The position numbers were made by a program, and so were the translations under genes. A model generated the notes under the pieces. It was not told the origin of the DNA, searched no databases, and worked only from the letters and a program-made list of their open reading frames with translations. A stretch of DNA of 64,000 nucleotides from Theristus sp. LFF4_11 (lineage: Eukaryota > Nematoda > Chromadorea > Monhysterida > Xyalidae). Positions within the stretch are counted from its first letter, which is position 1, and every line of letters begins with the position of its first letter. Where the stretch lies: positions 1 through 64,000 of the forward strand of contig JASANC010001728.1 in NCBI GenBank assembly GCA_030248135.1, given 5' to 3'. This document shows positions 30,567 to 41,900 of the stretch, in pieces.

Positions 30567-31025
30567 CCGTATTACCCCCAATAAACCCCCATGGGGGATT
30601 AATACGTCAGCGACTTTTAGGGGTGGGGGTTTATTGGTGGGGGGGATTATTGGTGGGGGGGGGGGGTTTATTTACTAAAAAATTCTAGGGGTGGGGGTTT
30701 GTTGAAAAATGGCAAAAATACCTTGCATGGCAGGCAAGAAAGTCGCAGAAACTTTTACTCTACATAGAAATTTCCTTTTATAACAGCCTTTTGTAATGAA
30801 ATTACTATAAACTCACCCATTTGGGGCCTTTGGTAGCACAATTTCATCATTTTCACTGCAACCAGCCACTGAATTCGCTGGGTATGTGTTTCAAACAGGT
30901 CTCCAATAATCCCCCATGGGGGATTATTTGTGGGGGGGGGGGATTATTTGGAAACTGGTCGGGGGGGTGGGGGTTTATTGGTAAGGGGGGATTAATGGTG
31001 GGGGGGTTTAATGGGGGTAATACGG
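30567..31025. mobile_element. G-rich MITE with CCGTATTACCCCC ends and TA flanks
   Basis: Left end CCGTATTACCCCCAATAAAC, right end GGGGGTAATACGG, flanked by TA. The interior has several units of GGGGGATTATTGGTGGGG type with G-runs of 6-10 on the plus strand, and CCATGGGGGATTA occurs at both ends. No ORF of interest. Confidence 0.8.
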
Positions 31026-31769
31026 TAATTATACTTGAATTAAGCAACATGCAATTAATTGAATCTATTTCACTACTATCAAAATATCCCCTCCAACAAA
31101 TGAAAACGAACAGGTGAAACAAAACACAAAATTCATGTCAACACAACACAATTTGTTGGGATGGTTTCTTAATTGCAGCATTTGCCCGAGGCTGAAGTTC
31201 AAATCCACAGTGTAGATTTTCTCTCTTACAGTTATCGTTCAGTCATCGTTGCGCTGCGCCCATTCGTGTGTGTTACGAAACGCCACGAAACTGACGGTTT
31301 TCTATGAACAAACCCGCATCAGTCCCACGCACTTAATCAAAGAAACCTTATTTTCGAGCAACAAAACTTCCGCATAATATCACCAAAGTGCATTAATTGA
31401 TGACAATAAGAAACCTCATCACTGAGAAAGCGTTGCTGGTAAAGTTGCCACTGAAGGTGACTACTCATATAAATGCGTTCGATTATTAAATTTCTTCTAA
31501 ATTGACTACATTTTATAAGAAAATAAAGTGGTACATATCTGAGAGATATGTAGAACTTGGTTTTTACAGTTGCTGTTAAAATCGCTACTTACATAAATCG
31601 ATTTGACGCATGTATTAAGCTCGTTTTCGTAGCAACCAGAATTTGACTTTCACAAGAACGATTATTCGTTGAATTCATTGATCAGTGCTGGGGTACCTAT
31701 CCCACAATTGCGATTGTAAATAAAAAAACCGCAGTTTTTTCAAGCAAAATCCACTTCAATGAGCCAGAG

Positions 31770-34700
31770 ATGTTCGGTCGTCTATCAAAGTTGTTCCGTT
31801 CGCGAGCGCCCTCCGAGTCCACTGGCAACAGTAGACGCCAACACGACAGCGGTGAAGAGCAGGGGCCGGTTTTCATGAATGCTCATTCGTGGCTTAGTAG
31901 TGCTCCACACCAACTTGAGCGCCTGAGTGACATCAAAGACACATCAGTGCCGCTTGCTGATTCACCAGTGCCTGAGCTCTCCTTCAAAACGTGATATGAC
32001 GCAGCGGAAACAATGTGTTGTCATGTCGTTCCGACGCTCGCAGTGGTGCAGCCCTGCTGGGCTACCAGTAAGCGTTTTGTAAAACCGGCCCAACAGAAGC
32101 GAAACAAGAGCGCACTATTGGGCGATGATGTTGTTCGAAAACACGATGATCGTCTGCGGATCAGTGGCAGTTCGCTGTTTCACACGGTGCCGCTGACGCC
32201 GGCCGAAATCGAGCACATTCAACGTCTCTGGAGTCGTGTGCGCGATTGCAAGCGTTCGTTCGGCGCCCGGATCGTCGTGGCACTGGTCACGAACCAGCCG
32301 GCACTGGCGCAACAGTTCCAGATCGACCCCGACTGCGACCCGGAGCACATGCGCAAACTGAAGGCCGTCCAGATCCAGGGACTCCGCATACAGGCGTTCT
32401 TTGACAATCTCGTCGCGTCCGTCCAGAGCGCGCCGGAAGTAATGGAAGTCGCGTTTGCTTTATTCTGTATCTCGGAACGGGGAAACGACAAATGATTATT
32501 GTGTCTTTCTTTGACTTTCTGTGATTTCAAGTGCGTTTTGTAGAAAGTGCATTTCACATGACAGGTCCCACATGGCCTGCGGAAATTTGAACTGCAATGA
32601 GCTGATAAAAACACCAGAACATTGCCGTTAAAGTGAGATCAACAGTGTCTGGAAGGACATTTCCGGTTGATTTTGCTCAGTTTTCCGTTTTTTCCGTGAA
32701 ATTTCCAGAGCGTCGTCAGCCAGTTGTGCGCGGATGGTGGGCGGATCCACTACAAGAAGGGCGTCAACTTTGACGAAAGCAACTGGCGGTGTTTTCGCAC
32801 GGTCGCGCAGGTGGAGATCGTGAAAGCCGCCGTGAAAGAGGCGGAGGACGCCGGTGACGCCGGCAACGGCGACGACAACACGACGACGGCGGCGACGGTC
32901 GCCGAGCCGGCAGAGATCGCGGCGTGGCAGCACTTCGTGCGTGTCGTGCAGGTGCAGATGATCAAGGGATTCCTGAAGGCGGCCAGACGCGCAACCATGT
33001 TCGTCGAAGACACGCGTTACAATCGGTGCGTCCCATTTGTTCCATTGAGCAACAGATCACCCTCGTGGCCTGTTGCGTCGACTGGTAGTACTACAGTCTG
33101 TGCGCTCGGGGGATCGAGCCCCGCCGAGGGCTGTGGCTGTATAGGCACTTAATGACAGAGAAAACTCGATGGGTGCCCTACTCAATGGCGTTCTGTACGC
33201 TTCTCTGGGTTAGCCCTGGCGAAAAACATCGCCTAAAAATCACAACAACAACAAACAGAAACAGCACTGCTGGAAACGTAACGTGACATCAACTCTGGCA
33301 TTTAACGTGACAGTTAACGTGGCCCTTTATGTCACATTTTACGTGACATTCAACATTATCTCGAACGTGATATATGCCATTTGACTTGACAGTGTAACAT
33401 CTAGTAACGTGAAAATGTGACATTTGACGAGAGAGGTAACGTGGCATTAACGTTTTTTTTTGAAGCGCCATTGACAACAACGCGTTGGACACGTTCAATG
33501 CGATCCTCTCACCGCAGGCGTGTTGTTGTTTTCTGACGGCGCCGCCAATTAGAAAAAACATCAGTCCCATGGTGACCATCAACGTTCAGTCAGAGTCAGA
33601 CAGCCAATCATCCGACCCCATTGAAGTGCGTGCGCATTTATTCTGCGTTTTTCCGCTTTGTTACAGCAGCTTGTTGAGAAATCCACTTTGCTAAAACAAC
33701 ACAGAATGTTTCACATTGCGGTTCACGCAGGGATGTTGTATACAGCACAAACATCTGGTGTAGTAGCTGGATGCAAAAGAATGCGTCAAGGTCAAACGTT
33801 ATGTGAAACGCTGTGTTTTTTGTAACAATAGAGCACTCCAAGTAACTTTTGGAGCAAAATTTAACACAAATGACCTCAAGACAACTGAAATAACATGTAA
33901 AAGACAACAGCTCTCAAATCACATGAAAGAGGGTTCTTTCTTTCAGCTCGGCAAAACGACAAAGGATCAAAGAGCGAACACGATTCATTGCAGCAACAAC
34001 GCGCGCTCCTCGCTGACCAGCACGCTGTTCAGTCGTTTGCGAAATCGACCGAAAAGCGTCGAAGCGCTTTGGTGCAACACAAATTTTCATGTGCAGTGCT
34101 CTTTTTCTCCCCAGTGGTAAACAGGTTCCACAGCAACGAGCCCTTTCCGGTATAACTGTAAGAATGAAAGTGCAAAAAAAACATACTGTACCGACACCTT
34201 CACGTCAACCAATCAGGGGACATGTATGTACGTATAGGCACTCAGGCACGAGAGCAAAATTAAAATTACATACTCTCCTACTACTTTACATGAACAGAAT
34301 CAGAGCATGAAAGAATTCGATTATGAAAGAACATGAAGAAAGAACACGAAAGAAAGAAAGAAAGGTTTCGGATCACGGTATTTCTCACAGCGACATGGAC
34401 GAAACCGAGCCGGACAACACGAAACGCGTGGCCGAGATGCTGCGTTCGGTGTGGCGCGCGATCGACACGCGTGAAATGTGCAGTGAAGTGCTGCTGAACA
34501 TCATCAAATACAATCCGGCCTACCTGCGCCACTTTCACCTGGCAGACACGATGTCCATCGAAGAGGCCGCCTGCACCGGCGAAATCAAACGCCAGATCGA
34601 ACGCATGGAGACGTTCTTCTCGAACATATTCACCCTGATCGGATTTATAAATCGGGTTAGTTTTCTCGTTGCGCGTGTTGGCTTATTAAACGTGTCGCAC

Positions 34701-35270
34701 CGGAATGACGTCACTTTGAAAAAAATGCCCGCCCGACTGTAACGCATTGGCAAAAGTATGAACGTATGTTTGGTTCACCTTTCCACATGAACAGATTTTG
34801 CCAAGCTGATAGTCTCCGTTGAGTGAGTGCATGACCACCGCATGTTTTATAGCGTGTGACGTCATTTCCGTGCGACACGTTCCAATAAATAGGCTATTCT
34901 CAATGGCTAGTGTTTAGTAGTTGATTCTCAATTGTGTCAGATTCGAAATAAAGTTTTTTTATAAATTGCAGGTTTCCTACTGAGTGTAACTTACCATCTT
35001 CTGCCAACGCAGGATCAGTTGGCATGGCACAGTCAACAAGTCGGCAAAATCCATTACCACTACGGGGTGAACTTCACGGCCGACCAGTGGTTGTTGTTCA
35101 AACGGAGCATCTGCGAGTGCTTCTGTCGTGCTGCGATGCGAATCGAAATGTCGCCTGCCGCTCGAAGCGAAGTGGAATTGTTCATCAATTTTCTGATGAG
35201 TGTCATCATCAGCGAGATGAAGTCCGGCTTCACGATGCGCGTGCTGGAGGTGCACCGCCGCAGTGAATGA
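31770..35270 (+). CDS. Two-domain globin, seven exons, about 538 aa
   Basis: Exons 31770-31990, 32069-32438, 32709-33025, 33565-33625, 33947-34071, 34391-34655 and 35013-35270 (TGA) splice in phase. After a polar N-terminal extension (starting MFGRLSKLF), globin domain 1 runs from LTPAEIEHIQRLWSRV through FFDNLVASV to GRIHYKKGVNF; domain 2 runs from DNTKRVAEMLRSVWRAI through METFFSNIF to GKIHYHYGVNFTADQW. The probable proximal (F8) histidines are residues 211 and 467. Domain 1 has an acidic/Thr-Ala insertion near residues 245-270 that would fall in the G-H loop. A Ser/Arg-rich linker joins the domains. Each domain is cut by a phase-0 intron exactly 13 residues before the histidine. Role: O2 or NO binding, redox or sensing; not the abundant perienteric type as no signal peptide is visible. 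The two small linker exons are the weakest; two adjacent genes are the alternative. Confidence 0.8.
33056..33257 (+). mobile_element. tRNA-derived SINE, family 1, copy b
   Basis: Begins CACCCTCGTGGCCTG, has the T-arm-like CTCGGGGGATCGAGCCCCG with B box, then GGCACTTAATGACAGAGAAA and CTGTACGCTTCTCTGGGTTA, and ends in an A/C-rich (CAA)n tail. It lies in a globin intron. About 85% alike to copy a by eye in the body. Confidence 0.85.
33276..33460. repeat. Degenerate AACGTGACATT-type repeats
   Basis: About eight imperfect units resembling TTAACGTGACATT, in both orientations, fill the globin intron after the SINE. Unit spacing is irregular (about 18-25 bases). Confidence 0.6.
34680..34894. mobile_element. 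MITE, family D, with ACGTGTCGCAC ends
   Basis: The arm GGCTTATTAAACGTGTCGCA continuing CCGGAATGACGTCAC is mirrored at the right by GTGACGTCATTTCCGTGCGA continuing CACGTTCCAATAAATAGGC. It lies in the globin intron before the last exon. A single end also occurs at 39831-39869 and a related TGACGTCA segment near 41945. Confidence 0.75.
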
Positions 35271-35969
35271 TGACACTTGAATGTAGAAATGTTGTCGATC
35301 ATTTTGGTGGACGATTTTGAAGCAGATGCGCGAGTTGTGTGCCTGGAACTTGTTTTTTAAACCGAAAAGAGCCCGTGAGGTATTTATTTCAGCGGTTTGA
35401 ACCTATTGTATACAGGTTTGAGGAACTCGCGTGTGTCGGTTTAAAAAAATCATCCCAAAGTGCGACGCTGTGGTCTGGTGCGGGCGGCTGCTGTAGCGCG
35501 GTGCAGCCTGCCGAAAACCAGTGATGATATGCGCGACTTTCTCAAAGCAGCACAGGTGAAATGTATCTTACAACAAAACGTTGCTGGCTGTGCACCGCAG
35601 CACACACCCTCGCGCGGGTGGGCTGCATAGCCGACACCGAAAATATAAGCGGTAGACGTGTTTTCTATCTTTCGGTCTTTCAATCTAATCAGTCTAACAT
35701 GTCCTTCATGTAAGCAGATACGTTGTTACAATTGACAACTATTGTTTATGTTTTCTGGTCACAAATCCGAATTCCAAGCCCTCTTCCCGGCCGTTAGTTA
35801 TTCATACTTGTCGAGTTGCATCATTTCACAGCGAAATCACCATAAAAAAGAAAACAAGCACAAAAAAGCAGATCACTGAAACAATGAACCGGAACAAGTT
35901 GTTTCAAGCTCAAACCCACAGAATCCAAAATCAACAAACAGTGTCAACAAAGTAAACAACGTTCAATAT
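35271..35969. other. Intergenic region between convergent globin and QARS genes
   Basis: Holds both 3' UTRs. A GC-rich stretch at 35480-35640 includes CGCGGTGCAGCCTGCC and CACCGCAGCACACACC; no coding pattern seen. Confidence 0.4.
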
Positions 35970-38900
35970 TTATGCGTTCTTTGAAGCGTCTTCTTTCAAC
36001 AAGAGCGTTCGATTGAATATCAGCTGAAAAAACAGACATATAAACAATTCAATTTTCACGAAACAAGTCGGCAAACCGAACTCACCCTAGATTCGGACGT
36101 ATCTGGATCGACGCTAAAATAGCCGATGCGTTCAAACTGAAATTTGTCAAACGCCTTCGCACCACGCACCGACTGGTCGACCAGTGCGTTCGTGATCACG
36201 CTCAGTGAATCCTGCAACGATGTATTGTGCAACAGTTGAAGCATATAAAGCTAACAGCAATAACCGCTGTTTTTGGCACCTGCTGTTTAGCGACGTCGGC
36301 GAACTCTTCCTATTAATCGTAAAACACGAACACCGAATCTCGTAATGGAGCGCTCAAAAGTAAGGACTGTTGTATCACCATCTCTGGATGGCCAATCAGA
36401 ATGTCAGTTAATTTATGGGCAGCCAATCAGTTTTACAGTCCTGACTGCAAAGGCAGCAAAGCTCAACATGACAAGAAGTCGTGTTTCGATTCTCTCGTCA
36501 TAATCATACATCACACACACATACCAAATTGCAGTCGGTCAAAAAACCGCCCGGCACAACGGCCGGATCCTCCGGATTGGCGTGTTTGAATCTGAAAATG
36601 AAAAATCAGAAAACTGCACGTCTGCGCAGATTCATAGTTGCCAACGGAATGCTGCTTAGAACAAACAGCACCATGGAACAGGTATGCACCGTCGCACGGG
36701 CATGCCACTGGCATGTCGGAGAAACGCAAAACTGCAAACTATTGTGACATTCTGAAATAACGGCCAATCAGATCCGATTGAATCTGAAATTCAGATTCGA
36801 AATACACTAACAAACGAACTATGGAGCTAGCAGATGAGTTTACCGGTTGTGGCATCTGCCTGATTTGAGCACCGTTTCCACGACCTTTAGCCCAATTTAA
36901 AGAAAAACTCAAAGAAACGCTCACAATCGCTCATACAGTCGTACGTCACACTCGATCGGCTTTGCCACCCAGTGGATGAACGCTTTCGGCTTGTTGGCCG
37001 CCGTCAACTGCTGAATCTCGCCGTACAAATCTGTGATTCGGCCATCTTTGGCCTGAAGTTCAGTACAAATTCACTTTTTTATACCACCCGAAAATCCGCC
37101 GGGTGTTCACTTGAAAAACTCGTTGTTCAGTAAAAATTCTATCAATCCATGAAAGGAAGCAATCAATTGCGCCTGAGCGTCCGTCATAGCCGTGCGACGG
37201 TGTGCTTAGTGGAACGTGGTGAATGTGTAACATTGACGCTCAGCTGCACAATGCCAGTTCCCGACCGGATAGTCGCAAGCGCACCCCACCGCACCGTCGC
37301 ACCGTTTGTCCGCTGTGCGGTAACCAAGCAGTGGCGTGATCAATCAGCGCCGGACTGATCAAGTGCACCAGTTTCATCCTTCCAACGAACCTTCACTGTT
37401 TCGGTGACGGTCAACACGAGACCAACGTGCTTTAGGCCGACCGCTTGCACGGGCGTCAGACGGCGGAACGATTGGTCAGCTGACTGAAAAAAACACTCAT
37501 GCACAAACAGTGAGACAGACCAGAAAATTTGTAAAAAGTGTAAAATCCCGGAAACGAACAACCGACCCACAAAAACAAACAAATGCCGCACACAACGATT
37601 GGTGCGTGAAAATGGTGTACATAAAAGTCAAACTGGGCGAGCGGATTTGGAGGTACGAAAACACCGCTCAAATGCCAGGTTTTTTACAAAAAAATGTCAG
37701 GAAAAAGTTCGTTCCCAAACCTGAAAATTTCAGGCACATTTTCACAATAATTTTTAGCGTCTTTTTCTATCGAACAACAGTGAAAGTATGAAAGCAATGA
37801 TAAACCTCTCTGAAATCGTCAGCGTCAATAAAGATTGTTCGATCAAACGGCACCGAATGCGTGCCACGGTCCGGCTCGGCGGGAAAGTCGGGCACGTCAA
37901 TCGTCCGGGGCGTCGTTGACGCGTTGAGGTTGGTCAGATGGACACGAATGGCAGAGAGCACAGCCATCGCGCTACAATCACACAGCGCAACATCAGCTAT
38001 GCTCTTTTATTTTCGTCCCGCGACTCGATGCGTGCATAGATAGGCAAACAGTTTTATGGATGACGCGGGAATTCAAAATTGCTAAAGTGATCCGAGTGCC
38101 CTACATAGGGCCGAGTCACTTAGGCGACTCTGAATTGCCACATAACGATTGAAACTGGTTTCCTTCCAACGTCTGCGCACGCATTCAGTCGCAGAACTTA
38201 AAAAAAAACATTGATAATAGCTGACACAGACAGGTGGCACAATTGTACATCGACCGCATACGGCCTCGCTGCGCTACGATTTTGAAATCTTCATGTGAAT
38301 TGAAATCTTCAGTTGTCAGTCAGTCAGGAAGTCAACAGCTGACAGTGCACTGACTGGCTGCGGATCATCGATTGACCAAATGAAAACACTCTGTTAAGCA
38401 CCACCAATCAGCTATTGGTCAATACAAAACTATTCAAGAAAGAACGCCGAAAAGTGAATCAGCGAATGTCCACAAGCCCACCGTGGCGCCGTGTAGTTGA
38501 GCACATCCCGAACGGATGCTTCCAACATCGACGGATCAACAACCACCTGAGTTTTTTTTTCAAGTTTTAAAAGTGAGTTTTAAATTATTTGACATTTCAC
38601 AGAAAAACTGCGAAATTCATTGATAATTTGGCAAACGAGCAGCTGCAATCAAAGTATTATCACATTGACATTCAATTGCATCATGTTCACATTGCACAAA
38701 ACAAACTTGTGCCATTGTGACGCCCATCCTTGCCACAAAGTTGTTGATCGCTTCCGGAGGGAAACCGCGGCGTCGCAGTGCGGACAGTGTGAACAAACGG
38801 GGGTCGTCCCAATCACTGCAGCGAAAATGTTTTTTTGGCACAGTTTCGCACATCTTTTATTAAGCGCTGTTCTAGGCTGTATTTCTCCTCTTTATTTCGC

Positions 38901-41900
38901 GAAATGGGAAATATTGTGGTATTCATCAGCAGAGGTTCCTGATCTTCAAAATCGATCTATTCAACATCTCCTTCGTTTTTTTAATATTTCCGTTCACTTT
39001 TCTTTTTCCATTTCCAATAAATGTCCATTGACGACAACACAGGTCGTGTCAGACTCGACTGAAGCATACATCTGACATTGGAGTGTAACTGCATGCATAC
39101 CAGTAGCATGCTAGCACATCCATCGCAGCAATCAGCTACAGATGAAAATCAACCGTATGATTTCCAAAATCCTTCATACAAAACGCACCACCACCAACCT
39201 GACAATTCGCTGCTCAATCAGCCTCTGTATCTTTCGTTTCGACACGACCGTATAGTTCATGTTCAATCGGCCGTATTCCCACTGCACGGGACAGTAGACA
39301 CTCAGCGCGTTGCACAGCCAGTAATACGAGGAGCGACGCGACTGGAACTCTTTGGTGCACAACGAATGCGTGATGTCCTCCATGGAGTCGCACAGACAGT
39401 GCGTGTAGTCGTACGTCGGGTAGATGCACCTGCATGCACCGAACTTGTATGATCGTTCTCTGCATTTCGGCCTGGCTAACATCATATGCAGAAGAGGGGT
39501 GGCCTCATCAGTGATGTGCCCCTCCTGAGAACCACTTGAAACCAACCAAACTTGTATGATGGTTCTCTGCAATTCGGCGGCTACGCAAAAAAAGTTCTGA
39601 GTTTTGGCGATACAAATGACAATATACATAAACATAATCGAGTTTTGCCTGCAGCCGTGCGCATGTCTAATTAGTATTGTGGATTTATTTAAACGCCCGG
39701 TTGTCAAAGTACAGCCACTAAAATGTCAGTTTGGTGTGACTGATTCGACATTCACCATTTGTTTACGGGAAGAAATCGGCTAAACGGTAAGTCTGGTTTG
39801 CTGTGAACGGCAAGCGCATGTTTGGCGGCACATGACGTCATTTCAGTGAGACACGTCTAAAAAAATAGGTCATACTTTCAAAAACTAGAGTCCGAAATGT
39901 TCGCACATTTGTCAGTTCCAATCTGACCGTCCACAAATTGGTCTAGCAACAAATTCCTCCCAAAACCATTACCCCCACCATTTATTGCCAGTTTTCGGGT
40001 GCGGCACGTATTTGATGCGATACGCGACCGGATCCTGCTTGCCCTCCTCCATGGTCAGCTTCATGCGCAGCGTTGCCTCTCCCTCGTCGAACTTGCCGCG
40101 GCGCATTGCCTAACGAACCGAGAGAAAAATTTCATCCGAAAATCCCAATCCCATTTCAATAGGAGTTTCATGAATCTGCGATATGAAACAAATGAACGGA
40201 CTCAAAATGGCAGCGACTTTAGCTCCCGAAAACACAACCATTTCACCTTGATCGTCAAATTCAACAAATTGCAGTGAATTGTCGCAGAATATTTACGGAG
40301 TGAAGAAAATTTTCAGAAAATGAGTTGCAAAAGCGCAGTTTGTGATGACGTTGTTCAGGTATCGTCCAACCGCAATTGAATGTCGTTATCATCCAAATTT
40401 CTTTGGTGTCCAGGAAACCGGACACAAAGAAACCCTCAGTCCTTGACACCCACAATAAAACCGAAAACCCCTGTTGCACCTGAAACAGTGCCAGATTCTC
40501 CTGTATAGGCCGATTGCGCCACGGACTCTGCGGAGCGTCGAAACCTTTGAGCTCCTCGGCACGTTGGTGGCAAACGTACGCGACACCACACTGGATCAGT
40601 TGTATCGCCCACGTGAACAGTCGGTCGAAATAGTCGGACGAATGTGTGACGCGTGTCGGCGTGTAGCCTGCGTGATTGGCAAATGTCACGTGACATGTCG
40701 TCCACTGGGAAGATACGTTCCAATGGAAACGTTTTATTAAACCGGATCACTGCAATGGCACTCAACCTGGTTGTGGTGACTTATCCGCGGATTGGTTTTT
40801 CACTTCCGCACACCAATTGGCTGAATCAGGATCACGTTGAAATAACAACCAATCAGTGTATCGGATTCGATCGCAGCGAATCGTCTGGCTGCCCAACAGA
40901 ACGCACCAAGCCATTCGACCATGTCACGAATGCCGACGAAAAATTTCTCCTCCTCCTTTTCAGGGTTCGTATCGTCGTAGCGGAGATTACATTCACCATT
41001 GAACGCCTGAAAATATAAGGGTGACAATATTGATGCATTCATTTGATTTCGCAGATCGCTGGAAACTCCGATATCACCGAATGAACAAACGCAACGACAC
41101 GGACACGGAGCGATCATGGCTGTGTCTAGTTTCAGCGTTCGCCGAACCTTCGCATAGCCGAAATTGATGTTGATCGCCTTGGCGTGTCCGATGTGCAGAA
41201 TGCCGTTCGGCTCCGGCGGAAAGCGCGTGCGTACGCGACCGTCCGTACGACGCAGATGCTCGCGGAGGAGACGCATCGTGTCGTCCGTCACCACGTAGCC
41301 GTCCGTCTTGTAGTTTTCGCCGACTCTGTGAAAGTGCACCTTCTTACGCATCAGCTCCTCGATCGTTGGAGCGCCGACGTCGCCTGCGAAATCAAGCACA
41401 CGACGTACGGCGATATAGTCCGGCGATACGGCAGTGTGAGCGTCGTTGGTTTTCTCAGACAAAGTTGAAATGTGCAGCACTGACGGGAAATAAGAAATCA
41501 ATGCGCCACAAAAAGCCACTGCAGGGCAAACTGGCCTGTACGGTGCTGATTTGGTCCCACGTGACATGACACCAGCTACAACAACACCCAATCAGCTCTG
41601 CTCTGTTTAAATTCAAGTTGCGCAGACGCGTTGAGCATGCTCGAAACAGCCGTACTTTCAGGCGTCCGGTCATCGACGCCGTTTCCCCCTTGCGGCGCGT
41701 CACCGAGATCGGCGTTGCCATTCTGCGTTTCGGTTGCTTTTCTGCGCTGCTTCGACTGACCACTGCTGCTGGTCTGGCTCGTTTTCGGTTTCGTGTCCGT
41801 CTTCCTGGCCAACAACTCGTCCGCTCGCTTCGGCCCGAGCAACTCGAGCACCTGCAGATCGACCTCACGTTTCACGCGCGCCCCATCGGCCCATTTCAGC

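Larger units (their letters stand above)
20628..31769. other. About 11 kb with no supportable gene
   Basis: It should contain the 5' exon(s) and promoter of the channel gene and the promoter of the globin gene, but I cannot place them. It is AT-rich, with several repeats listed separately. ORFs of 100-200 codons occur (for example 23912-24403 + and 25098-25715 -) but show no family resemblance, no splice-linked partners and unremarkable composition. Confidence 0.4.
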
